Assembly (NCBI GenBank): GCA_023231475.1
Contig: JALJEE010000562.1
Span: forward strand, 29,925 to 93,924
Direction: 5' to 3'
Origin: Seison nebaliae
Lineage: Eukaryota > Rotifera > Pararotatoria > Seisonacea > Seisonidae
Length of the DNA: 64,000 nucleotides
The notes under the pieces were generated by a model. That model was not told the origin of the DNA. It made no database searches and saw only the letters and a program-made list of their open reading frames with translations. Below, in pieces: positions 52,001 to 64,000 of this stretch. Each line of letters opens with the position of its first letter. Positions within the stretch are counted from its first letter, which is position 1. The position numbers and the translations under genes are program-made.

Positions 52001-55000
52001 ATCGTTTGATGATTTCTTCCTCAACATTATTCTTATGAACGTCCATCGATTTAATAGTATGTTTATTATTCTCTTCGATTTTATCGAGTAATTCTCGAAT
52101 ACTAAATTCTTTTGTATTTAATGTTGGCAGTAATCGATAGAATGAGATGGGTGGAATACATGAATGTGTTTGATTCACCATTATTTGTTGTTGCAAATTG
52201 TACAAAGGTGAAGTACGTAATAAAGTTGGTAAATTATTTTTTGTCGCTTTCACTCCGAACATCAAACCAGAATGATCAATAATTTGTGCATTCGACACTC
52301 GATCGAACGTCAAATAATGATGTTTAGGAATAATATCATCAGTGGAAGAGGATGATGATGATGAATTTGTCATAACATCCGAAATAACTTTCATCCAATA
52401 AGTCAATTTCGCTTTCTTCGTTTGTTGGAAGAGTTGGAGGATATAAGCACAATTCGCTGAAGATTTATTGAGAATATGAGGAGAATGTTTCAATTTCCGT
52501 TTGATGACGTTATCAGGACCGTTTAATCGATAGACAATATGGAGAACAGTGTCGAACAATGCGAAAAATATGTCTCGTTCTTCTTCTTTCTCAGAAATGA
52601 CGGAGAATTCATTCGATGTCAAAATGAGAATGAGAACATTCGCAAAATCTGACAATTGACTACCCGTCCAATGTTGACGTAATTGGAGAGCGAACATATT
52701 ATGACTAATCAATAATGATGTACGATAAAGATTCGACGATTGTTTCGACATGGCGATTTTTTGTTTCAAATGATTATCGGTAAGAGAATTATAATAATCT
52801 TTGAAATCGAAAGGTGGATCACCAATATCATCAGCTGATGAGACAAATAAGAGGAAATAGATAAAAGATCGAAAGTTCTCCGAATAAATTAAAGTGTATT
52901 GAGAATTGTCGATATTCTCCTTCATACAATTGATCGATCCATCTACTTTCGATTTCCATTCGATACTTTTCTTTCCATTTGTGTTATTATTCTCGAATGT
53001 CACAGATTTCTTCAGAAATAATTGAAAGAATTGTCGATTGACTTTATCGATCGTTCCTTCTTTCACCGTCCGATCGTTTGTTAATTGTTCAGTAGCGATA
53101 AATTTCAATTCATCTGCCATCAATTCAATGAAACGTTGTCGAACGACCGATAATGGAATTCGAGAAATGATGGGCAGAATGAAAGAAGAATAATGAAGTA
53201 GAAATGATGATCGTCTCTCGAACAGATAAGAAGTGATGAAATATATGAATTGTTTCACAATCGAATTATTCTCGTGTGATTTTAGAATTAGAAAGAAAAT
53301 CGATTCGATCAACTTCTCAATTTCGCCTTTCTTCTCCATAATCGTTGATTGTCGAGTGAAATAATTATCATAATTGACTTGTGTCAAATGAGCGAGATGG
53401 AAGAGAATGTCAACAATCTCCTTCAACATTTTTAATTCGTCGTCGTTAACGAAATTGCAATCGAAAGAAATAGTGGAGAGAATCATCTCCAATTTCTCCA
53501 AATCATTCACCGGTTGATTTGGCACATTCAATATCTTCGATAACGTCTTCAATTGAGTGTGATGATAAAGTGTTCCGTCCGATATGTTCATGAAATGAAA
53601 GGAAATATAATCCGATATATCGATCGATTGACGAGGTTGTGATGAAATTTGATAAATCTCTTTAATCGTTTCGTAACTATTGAGACCGTTATCTAATAAG
53701 CATGAATTAATCGATGATGAATTGTTCGTACCGTTTCCTGATAATGTTCCATTTGATGAGTTAGTGGAGGTGGAGGATGAGGTCGGCAACGATGAATTTG
53801 AGAGGAGAGACGATAAAGATTTGTCTAATTCATCATAAACTCTCTTCCAATTGATCATGTCAATACCATTATTTCGATGATTGTTCATCATTGTGGTGGT
53901 GGTAGTGGGAGTGGAAGTAGATAAAGTTAATTTTAATTTTTCCATTTTTTCATGAATCGATTTGTGAGTTAGATTGAAGCGAAGAAGACGTGATATCTGA
54001 TTGAAATTGAAAGGATTCGATTGGAAGAATAAACTCAAATAAAATAATTTCTTCTCATTGAAAATTGGAGAATGATAGAGTGTGGCAGTGGGAGCACCCG
54101 ATGGAACGAGTGGAATAAAAGAGAAATTGTTCGATATATAATTCATGGAATATTTGTGGAGGAAGTCGTAATAAGTTTTCTGATGGAAATTGATGGGCGA
54201 TTGAAGGAAATCTTTTAATTTCGGAAATTCCACAACATCCTCCTGTCCAATCGATCCTCCAAATTTATGAATATTTCGATGATTCGTCGAATAGATCTTA
54301 TAAATGAATCCATCACTCTCCTCTAAACCGGAGGATGTTGAAACGATTTTACAAAAGAATAATTGTAAACGTATTTCATCCAATTCTGAATTGATGATTT
54401 GAGATCGATGAATTTCTTGAAATAAATGTTCATTACTTTTCCGATAATTGGCAGAAAATAAATGATCATTCATTGGTAATAAATGATTATGGAAATCAGT
54501 TGATGTCTCCAAATTGGATGATGATAAAAGATGAATCGTTTCTAATAAAAGATTAATTGATGAATGATCAAAATAGAAAAGTGATGAATAGAGAAGCATA
54601 TCTCCACCATTATCGATTTGACGTTGAATAAAATTATTTTCACAAATTAATCGTTTCATCGTTATAATTGATGAGAATGCTGACAACTCTTCCAAATGCG
54701 TCACCATATTACTATAACACATATTTGTAAATCGAATATGATCCACATCGTCGTACAAGAAGATTTCTGGTGGAATAAAAAATAATGAATCAAATTTCTC
54801 ATTTTCATTCGTTGAACAATTCATCATCATCATATTATTGTTATTGTTATTGTTGTTGTTGTTGTTGTTGTTCATTAAATCGTGTTCTAATCGAACGAGA
54901 TGTGATAAGGCGATGATGGAAAGAAGTGAAATGGAATTGATCGATTGATCCATTTTCTCGTTGATATGGAAATGAGTTGAATTTGTTAAAAATTGTATAA

Positions 55001-58000
55001 GACGAAATGAATAATAATCATGTAACGAGATAAATGAGATAGTTTGATTACTATTATTTCTCGAATAATGAGTAGCATGATGAATTAATTTTAATGATTC
55101 ATCGACAATTCCACCAAATATCGATCGATAAATTAACATTGTTATATGTATATGAATCGTTTGTCGATTCCATTCGACTGATCTTCGACTTTTCCTTTTT
55201 CTCTTCTTCTTCACTTTCTTCCCCTCACCATCATTCATTTTGGTGATTGTAGGCGAATCAGGAATGGTGTTATCATCCAAACGTTTCTTCTTCTCAATTT
55301 TCCTCTCACAATTATTTGAATTTCCCTCCACCAATTTTCGTTTCTTTCCAATTTTATTCGTTTCATTCATTTCCTTCTTACTGAAATGATCAGATATTGA
55401 TATGAATAAATAAATGAATTCATTCACACTTAATAAGAAATATTCGAGTAGATTCCCAATGAATGTCATTAAATAATAAATGAATCGTTCGAGAATATCA
55501 ATATCGATTTGAATCGTCTCTCTCCATTCCTCTCCATTGCGCAACGAGAGTTCATTGAAAATTCTCGTTTTCAATTCTTGAAAATCTTCATTATTGTCGA
55601 TACATAGAGATCGAATGAATGACAATAAATAACCGACAACATGTCTCCCATAAAAGGATCGATAAATAATTTCATTAAATATCAGATAATGATATTTCAT
55701 TTCACAATCGTCTAAAAAGGATGGACGAGAGGACAAATGAAATAATTTCATAATTAATTGAGAAGTGAATTGGATGGCGTGTGTGAGATCACCTAACGGT
55801 TCTCGTTCTTTCAAATTATCGATAATTGTATCGATATCCTTTTGACGAATGACATCCTTGTCCAACTCTTTAAACATATTCCATCGAACTGAGAAATCTT
55901 TCGGTCCCAAATAAATTTGTTTGTGTAACTTCTCCAAACTCCTTCCACCATTCTTCCATTCGATCACGTTAAATTTATACGTCATCGTTAATTTTTTCAA
56001 AAATTCAAATTGAACATTCAACAAATGATCATCTACTCCTTCACTCGTGGTTAAGATGAGGAAATTCTGATGGAAATAATTGAAAGATAATTTAGCGAAT
56101 GATCTTTTAGTATTCGCTGCCGCTTCATTCGAATGCCGATAAAGATAAGCTTGCACTTGATTGAATTGTTGTGTTAAATTGAAATAGAGATCGATCCGAT
56201 CCACCAGATCGTCATATTGGAGAATATCGTAGAATTCGGCAGAGACACATTGGAAGAATTCGTTGAGATAAACGTCGAGTAAACGAGTGAGAGATTCACG
56301 TTCATCATCCGAAAATTTTTCTTCTATTCTTATCGTTCGTCTTAATGTGGTGAGATAGAAAGTAATTGATGGTAAGAGTTGTATGAAGAAACTGATGAAA
56401 ACGATTCGATCGCCAATTAGATTAGCGGATGTCAAACGAAATAATTGGAAAATGAGTTGAAGATGATTAATGGGAATTAGTGGAAATGATTTATAGAAAT
56501 ATTGTTCAGTTTGTGTGTGTCGTTTCGGTAATTTCAATTTGGACTCTTTCGCTGTATTCAAAATTTTCATTTGAATGAATTGGAATAAATTGTCGGATGA
56601 TTTCTTAATATCTTTCGACGGAATTAACTTCTCAAACATTCCCATTTCATTCATTATTTTTCCTCCATAAATTCTCAAAAGATTCGTCTGATCGAACAAG
56701 GACAATTGGAGGAAAATGTCAAATAATCGTGCACGATTCCGATGAACATTCAAATGATCGATAGTGACACCTTTCCCATTGAACGAATTGGCTGAACGGA
56801 GAACTTGTTGTATATTCTTCCGATAATCGTTGACATCGATACAAGAATATGATTTAGATGAGAAGAAAATTTCGAAAATTTGTTTCTTTAAAATTTGTTG
56901 AATAATCATGGAATGAAGTCGTTTCTCTTCTCCAATTCCATAAATACAATTCATTCGTTCTTCGTGATCGAACTCGTTCAATTGAATGGGTAATTGTTTC
57001 ATGAAGAATCGATGTAATTTCATATGATCCGTGAAATAATTGAGATGTTTCTTGAAATTATTCGCACAAATGAAATGTCGAGTCGAATCATTAGGAAGTT
57101 GTTGAAGAAAAGGAATTTTCCGATATTGTTTTCCGTTGATAGGTTGCGATCCACCATGAATCAATAAATATTTTAATTGTTCATTATAATTGAAGAAATC
57201 GGTGGTGTCATTGAGAACTTGAATGAAAGATATAAGAGAATGGATATTATATCGATAAGTGGAGAGATTATTAGATTTTATGGAATGATCTGATGATATT
57301 GTTAATGATAATGATTGATCAATTCGTTCAAGCATATTGGAGAGGAGATATTGATTGAATGATTGATTGAGACGGAAATGTAAATCAAATAATCGTTTAC
57401 ATTTATATTTCATCAAACTCTCCATAATCTCTTCGAAATGTTCTTTGAGAATGTTGAGAATATTCAATCGTTCAACATGATCCGTATAGATGAATGTGAA
57501 AGGATAATAAATGATAGATAATGGAATGAATTTCTTTATGAATTTCCGTCGACAATTGGTGAGTTGAAGGAAGATGTAACATTGAAAACATTCGAATAAT
57601 TCACTCACAATATTCACTCGACATTTCTCATAATTTCTCGAATTCCAATTAGTCATTGTTGCCCAATCGATAATGAGTTGGAAAAGTTCGTTGAATTTGT
57701 GGAAGAAATCCTCCTCCAAATTCTTCATCACTTCCAACAATTGTTCCATGAACATTTCCACAAATTTGAGTGAACACATAAAATTATTAATTCCTTCCAA
57801 ATCATCCAATTTTTCCTTATTCATCTCCTTCTCCTCCACAAATTGAGTGAAGACTGACGCCGTTATTGTTGATGATGATTGATTCGTTTTGAATTTATTG
57901 ATTGACATGTCCATTTCTAAATAGAATTTGATGGAATCGTTCAATATTCTCATATTGGTACCGTTCGCTAGGAATTGGAATAATCGTTCTTTGGTGACGG

Positions 58001-59281
58001 TGGGAGTGGAAGGAAATGTCTTGATCGATAAATCGAACTGATGACAGAAATCATTGAAAGTGATAGGCGGTGTTAACGGAATAATATCGATTTGTGACGA
58101 TTTCTTCTCATTCGTCATATCTTCCAATTCCATCATTTCATTCTTATTTGAATCGTTGAGAAGTCGATGAATATCTGATCGATATTTTTCCACATTTTCT
58201 TTAGTTAAAAGATTCTCGAAAAATTTAACCACCAACTGATATACATCCTTCACATTCAACAACATCTTCTTTATGAGAATTATATCGTCACAATTCGAAT
58301 AAGAGAATTGATTATAATCATCTGTCATCGTCAATTGTTCTCCACTACGACGTCGTAATTCGACGAACGTATCCAGTAACTGATCACACAAATTATCGAC
58401 ACCTGATGGCGATTTGATGAATTGAGAGAGAATATGTAACAAATATGTTCGTTCGAACATTCGTTCATCATTCACTGACATCTTCAATTGACTGTTCCAA
58501 AGTTTGGAGACGTTGTTCGATCGTCTCAAAATTTCCATTTCAATCTTCGCCAAAACTTCTACATTCTCTTCGATATCATCTTGTGATGGAATGGAGAGTA
58601 TGGGCGGTGCCATCGGCAACTCATAAATATGACAAGGTAAATGATGTAAAGGAGAACAATCAACACCGTTATAAACAAGAGCTGATGAACATCGAAGAGC
58701 AATGGAGAGGAGAAGATGTGACGATAAGAGAATGGTATTCCGATGGAGGAAACAGTTGTCATATCGAGAGAAGATGAAAGGAATATCGAAAAGATGAAGA
58801 ATATTCTTTGGGAGATGATTATTCGATTCGAAAATTGATTGAAGTGTTTCATCGACTTCATTCGAATTTATTCCTTTATCATCACTCGTCGATTGAGTTT
58901 GGAATGATTTCAAAATGTAACGACGATGTTTCTCTTCGATTTCGTCGAACCAATCGAGAATAAATTCCATTTCTTTCCGTTTCAATCGATTAATCGATTT
59001 GTCTTCCAGGAAATTGGAGAGACTTCGATAACAATCGGTTGATATCTTCTTTTTGTCATCGAAGAAATTCTTGTGATTTATTTGATTCATTGAATCATCT
59101 TCTCCATCTCCATCTATATCTTCTTTCACTAATTCATAATTATCAACTAATTTGATTAATGATAATAATGTCGATTCACAAGTCACTCCGATAGTATTTG
59201 GACAACGATTATTTGGCGATTCCATATGGAGTAAATGTTGATGATGATGAGAATGATGAGAATGATAATGATTTATTCCAC

Positions 59282-59314
<33 letters not shown>

Positions 59315-60821
59315 TCGATGATCCAGTAGTTGATGTTGATATTCCTGTTGACTGTGTTGATGATGTTGATGATAAAGTGGAATTTCGAAGACGATAAAAT
59401 TCATATCGAAGATAAATGAAATAATCCAAAACATTTCTTTTCCATCGTAAATCATCTAATTTATTCTGATGAATTCCATCCGATTCTGTTGTTGTTTCTT
59501 TCTTCTTTTCCGTCTTTCCATCATCTTCCAATTTCACTCGATATTCATTCAACGATTCAACAAATGATTTATGCACATTATTCATCACTCGATTCGATTT
59601 TAATTTCTCCAAATATTCACGTCGAGTTGGGAAATTCTGATCAGTCATTCTTCGTCGACCTCGTTCAATATCTTCCGCATATTTCGCCATAAACACCAAC
59701 TTCACTGCATTGAAATATGAAACGACGAAATCTTGAAGGATCTTCCCGCATAATATCGCCATTTTACGTGCTACCGTTTCATGGTCCGTCAACAAATCAG
59801 CGAGCGGATACATTATCATAAGGAAGACGAACGTCTGAGTATCTGACGCTGAATGATAATCGTAAATTTGTAATAGATCAGACAAGAATCTTCTCGGTAC
59901 TGTCCCATCTTCCACCATCACTCTCGTATTCCTCATCAATTGGTCAAACTTTTTCAATTGACTATTGAGACCACGAGAAAAACTCTCATCACTTCTACCT
60001 CCTCCTCCCATACTCATGTTCATATTATCTTTATTCTCATTCATTAACAAATAAGATGTAATCGATTCACTTGTCGAATTCCGTTGATCATTATCATGAA
60101 TTCGACTACTATGTTTCTCATTATTCGATGTATCGACATTTCCATAAGTGCCTGAATGATGGAAAGAATGACTCGAACAATTTGATGTTGCTTTCATGTG
60201 GGATAATTCAGAAGCCATTCCATTTGTGTTCGTTGTCAAGACATGACGATCTGCTGCCTCTAAACAATTCGACAATTCAACATAAATCTTTTTGAATTCT
60301 TCCACTAAACTGCTTTCACATGTTCGTCGTTTCGGTAATTTCATCATTTTATTATACCAACTCGAATAAGTACGTGATGCACCTGTTCGATTACCTTTCA
60401 ACGTTTCCAATTCTTTATAATTGACTCCTTTCTGCATTACTTCTCTTATGGGGAAAGTGAATTCAGAGAACTCACCCAATTTGGGTCCGTAGGCGATATC
60501 ACGAGCCCATTTTTTCGGATGACCGATATCTGTCTCTCCTCGATTATTATATGGTGTATTACCATAAAGACAAACGAACACATCTGATATCATTCTCGCC
60601 ATTTGAGACGAATCATAATCCGCATTCTGATCATTACCACGTCGAAAGAATGAATCGTGATTGTCCTGTAATTGTGAACAAAGAAATCCATGACGATAAT
60701 GTTCTTCCGTTAAATTATTCTCTACACAATCGTCATGAGGATAATGTACGTTGGGAATCGTCTCGTAATTGTTGTTAAGAAGAGGACGAAGATTCTCTTC
60801 AAGATTCGCCGTTTGTTGCAT
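50100..60821 (-). CDS. MED12: Mediator kinase-module subunit MED12-like, giant single-exon ORF
   Basis: An uninterrupted 3573-codon frame from an ATG at 60821. MED12 is about 2200 residues in mammals and binds CDK8/cyclin C and MED13 in the nuclear Mediator kinase module. Ordered weak similarities support the call. An N-terminal Tyr-Pro-x-Asp...Leu-Thr...Gly-Phe box sits at residues ~25-46. Val-Glu-Asp-Gly...Arg-x-Phe-Leu (~300-320) matches the MED12 Phe-Gln-Asp-Gly segment. Ser-Ala-Leu-Val-Tyr...Ser-Pro-Leu-x-His-Leu-Pro (~760-780) matches Ser-Ala-Leu-Val-Trp...Leu-Asp-His-Leu-Pro. Long helical repeats follow. The C-terminal ~650 residues are Gln/Asn/Met-rich, like the MED12 opa region, with many CAA and AAT runs and Lys/Arg-rich nuclear-type clusters. 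The length excess is mostly inserted low-complexity loops (Asn, Ser, Lys). No introns are needed, unlike all neighbours. A different large nuclear scaffold is the main alternative. Confidence 0.7.
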
Positions 60822-62365
60822 CTTCTCAATCTCCTATCACAAAGAGAAATTGGTTTGAATGCGTTCGAATTCGTTTGGAAAAAAAATTGAATGTCCAAAT
60901 GAAATTTCAATTCCTTTTCATAATTTTCTCTTCTTCTGTTACAAGTAATTCCAAAATATACGATAAATATTCGATTCGATTCTACTTCTCCACATTCTTC
61001 AAATAATCTTTCTTTTTTCACCAATTCTCCTTCAACCAGATCTCGATGACTGATTCAAAGTAAATTCTGATAATGTTATATATGCGTATGTATTCCAAGA
61101 TAAGAATTTATTTTCTATTTGAAATATTTATTTATTTATCTATTTCATTTTTTCATTAATCTTTCACAAATTCCTCCATCTCACTCACTGGTTTATGAAA
61201 TTTAAAAAAAAAATTCAAAAATTTACAACACTTCGAATTTGAAGCTGTTCTTCCCTATATTCTATTTTATCTTCTCATCTCTCACTAGTACACTCTTCGT
61301 CATCATCATCATTTTCATTCCTCTTATCAGTTCATACAACCAATCTATCTTTTAAAAACCACTTTTTCCAATCATCATTTCTAATATCATAAAACTACTC
61401 CATTCTCTCATATTATACCATTCAATATAAAATTCAAATTGCCGCGATATATAGGATCAGTACTTACTGTAAATGTTGTGATTTGGACCTAATACCTAAA
61501 CTTAAATCTTTTTGAACATTATTCAAATTATCATTCTTATTCTCTAAAAAAAGGAAATATGAGAACAAATGCTATGTGCAACATCTATATTAATACATTT
61601 CATCGATAAATTCATTCATGTTCTTCTAAACTATGAAAATTTAACTATAGCTTAACAATTATTAAGGTTCAATTCTTACATGTTTTCTTGAAGAATATAT
61701 GAAATTTTAAGTGCGCTCAAAAGCGTGCAAATTTTGCGCTATAAACTCCACGAAAAATATTGTTTCACTATTTGTCAAATTAATGAAACTTTATATACTG
61801 AAGTTTTCGATAGTGACGATTTAAAAAAAAAAACAAACCGATATTTAAAATAAATTACGTTTAACTCGTAAACAGAATTTCAACAAAGTTCAACAGTTAC
61901 CTAATTTATTTTTTGTAGTCGAAATAATTATAAGGGATGAAAATTTTAGTATATTTCATTTTTAAGAAAATGACAGTTGAATCGTTATGGGCTTGTTAAA
62001 ATATACGATATATAATCTGTTTGAAAACTCTTTTCATTAAGACCAACATAGCCTGAATAAAACTATTTTATTATTTTATACGACCTCGTAACTGTTAGAT
62101 TACTTTAAGTTTCTACTGTATAAGTTTACATTTTAGTTAAGACAGTTATATGTTCGATATTCGAGACGCAATAAGTTTTCACAATCTAGTCAGTTAATCT
62201 ACATTATTTGTCAATTAGTTGGTAAAAAGTATAAAGGAACTTAATATTTAAAATGTTGATTCGCAGATTATCGTAAAGTTGGAAGAAAACGAATAAAATA
62301 AAGTTTTGTGTACGGATGTTAAAATTTACAAATTAGTTTGAAGAAATTTGTTGACTATTTTAATT
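60822..62365. other. Upstream flank of the MED12-like gene
   Basis: AT-rich sequence holding the presumed promoter and leader of the minus-strand MED12-like gene and the 3' flank of the BESS-like exon. No coding sequence is supported; the frame at 60722-61024 lacks domain features. Confidence 0.5.
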
Positions 62366-62572
62366 TTAACTTTCTTCATAAATATCCTCTCCCACAATAT
62401 AGTCCTCGAGCTTGACGGTCGAAAGGAATTGATACCATATATCTTGTGCTTCTTGTTGATTCTGGGCAATTCGTTTGCCAACATACTCCCGAAATTTATC
62501 GTCAAACAACTCCATTTTGTCCAGTGGCATTTGTGCTAAAACGGGACTGAATAATGGAAAAAAGATATCCAT
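62366..62572 (-). CDS. BESS-motif-like exon or small protein
   Basis: A 68-codon ATG-to-stop frame with clearly non-random composition (Asp/Glu/Gln/Lys, amphipathic). The first ~32 residues follow the BESS spacing: Asp-x-x-Phe, then Phe-x-Pro-x-Leu, Pro-x-x-Lys, Phe-x-x-Lys...Val. BESS motifs end many arthropod MADF-type transcription factors and mediate protein-protein contacts. An acceptor-like TTTTTCCATTATTCAG just inside the frame would instead make this the last exon of a longer gene. An upstream open stretch ending ACAG/GTTCTC (about 62620-62690, minus) is out of phase with that acceptor. No MADF domain was found in the remaining 1.4 kb. Confidence 0.45.
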   Translation of the reverse strand: MDIFFPLFSPVLAQMPLDKMELFDDKFREYVGKRIAQNQQEAQDIWYQFLSTVKLEDYIVGEDIYEES

Positions 62573-64000
62573 ATTATCTAATATAAAGTTTTAATGATTA
62601 AATTCCAATGAAAAAGAGAACCTGTTTCTCTAGAAAGATCAGAATTCGTTTCTTCACCACCAACTGATTGTTCTGTGGTTATCTTTATCTGAAGATTGGA
62701 AATGTTTAAATTATTGATTGAATAAGAAAAAGGATAACACAATCAATCATCGAGAATTGAGTGAGAAATGGAAGAAGAAGAATGGGTATTAATCGAGGGA
62801 CAATCATATCGATGTGTTTCGATATATCATTATATTTGCAAAGAAAATTTTTATGTTAAAATTATTCTGAATTATAATCATATTATATAATTATTGAAAA
62901 ATGATCTATGTTAAATAATGTGACAATCATTATTAACACATTAGATTGAATAATTTGAAACTTTGTCACAACTACCGAAGAATTAAACGAAACTTAATGT
63001 TAAAAGTTAATGAAGCGGAGAGTATCCATCTGCATGAAAGTCAAAGTTACTATTTATGCGGCAGTTGTTTTCATAGAACCTTACGTATTATGAAGAACGA
63101 GTGATTAAGTGCATATAAGTACATGCTCAACAATAAGGAATATAATTTGACTGTATGGTTGAAAGTTGATTGAAAAAATAGAATATTCTTCTTTTATTTC
63201 TTTTTATTTATTACAAATCGCTAGGAGATAAATATAGAAGGAAATTTGATAACTCATACTATTTTAGGAATGCATAAAAATGTGAAAAATTCTGAAAAAA
63301 ATTTTGGATGTATTATGTAAAACTAATGTTCTGGTTAATTAGAAATTATCATTGTTAAACTTCAGCAATCGTTATTGTCACGTCACGAAACCAAGTATAA
63401 TTTTCATTTCTCGTTAAACTTTATAAACATTTTCGATCAAGATAATCATCAACATGACCTTTATTTTATATAATAATTATTATGAAACGGAAATAGTTTT
63501 AAATGATTGAACATAAATAATTGTTCTTCCTAATAATAATTGTACATACAAAATTATAAATTATATCGTCAAACCTAAATACGAAATTTTCATTGTAAAA
63601 TTAGTTCAATAATTATGAGTGCAAATTACCAATTTTATGAGAGTATTTAACTATTATATATATATTTATTCCAACACGCCATGGCTTATGCTGACGATTT
63701 CGGGACGGGAATTTTAACCATCAAAAGAATTGTATAATAATAATCATATTGTATAAATATCATTTGTATACTATACAAAGAAACTTATATTAATTTAGTT
63801 TGTTAGTATGTTAATTAAAAGGCTATTCTCATTGAAAAAATTTCAGAAAGAATCGATGAAATAGAATAATCTACTATATAATATATATACCTATAAGTAT
63901 AGGTCGATAAGTATAGTTTATACTTTTTTTTTTATAGAAACGCATAGAAAGATCTTAAAAATTTGCATCGTATTCTATCAACTAAAGTTGAACTTTTCTT
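62573..64000. other. Unannotated right edge
   Basis: Strongly AT-rich with TA-type runs (for example 63655-63670 and 63876-63900). Further 5' exons of the BESS-like frame may lie here or beyond the window. Nothing else is supported. Confidence 0.45.

Noticed and set aside
50166-52091. Plus-strand hydrophobic frames (poly-Leu/Ile) opposite the MED12-like gene
   Set aside because: Complement of Gln and Asn codon runs; composition fully explained by the repeats.
1-64000. Possible CRISPR array, phage, insertion sequence or rRNA/tRNA genes
   Set aside because: No spaced direct repeats, transposase-like frames, inverted-repeat-bounded units or tRNA-like cores were seen; the repeats present are simple sequence repeats.

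Overview
The window looks like nuclear DNA of a compact, AT-rich arthropod genome, most likely an acariform (perhaps astigmatid) mite. The support is strong A+T bias, many 44-93 nt introns, abundant CAA/AAT-coded glutamine and asparagine runs, and animal-only families: nicotinic receptor, CNG channel, TRIC channel, calumenin, M13 ectopeptidase and MED12. No rRNA, tRNA, CRISPR or recognisable transposon was seen. The mite assignment is inference. Exon structures were built by hand, from ORF frames plus family conservation, and were accepted only where donor and acceptor phases agree.

Layout. 1-2.7 kb: no supported gene. 2.8-15.8 kb (+): two large serine/glutamine-rich coding blocks of unrecognised function, possibly one gene with a long low-complexity 5' half. 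16.8-20.0 kb (+): a ten-exon M13 neprilysin-like type II membrane protein. 20-34 kb: gene-poor, with weak candidates for a ZP-like gene (30.0-31.4 kb, +) and an LU/Ly6-like exon (25.5 kb, -). 34.3-37.7 kb (+): a seven-exon nicotinic receptor alpha-type subunit with an anion-channel-like pore signature. 38.8-40.0 kb (-): calumenin ending in HDEF. 40.9-43.6 kb (-): a ten-exon cyclic-nucleotide-gated channel. 44.7-45.9 kb (-): a five-exon TRIC channel. 47.7-48.6 kb (-): a second, divergent TRIC-like gene. 48.7-49.8 kb (+): a DUSP23-like phosphatase without catalytic residues, head-to-head with the TRIC-like gene. 50.1-60.8 kb (-): a 3573-codon uninterrupted ORF that I read as MED12. 62.4-62.6 kb (-): a BESS-motif-like exon.

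The 34-49 kb stretch groups membrane excitability and ER calcium handling: ACh-gated channel, CNG channel, two TRIC-type ER counter-ion channels and an ER calcium-binding protein. Strands are mixed, so this is not an operon, and chance clustering is the default explanation. The most notable observations are the receptor's Pro/Ser/Lys pore signature, the pseudophosphatase, the M13 protein with zinc ligands kept but substrate residues changed, and a genome-style splice signal: 31 of 34 reconstructed donors read GTT rather than GTA/GTG.
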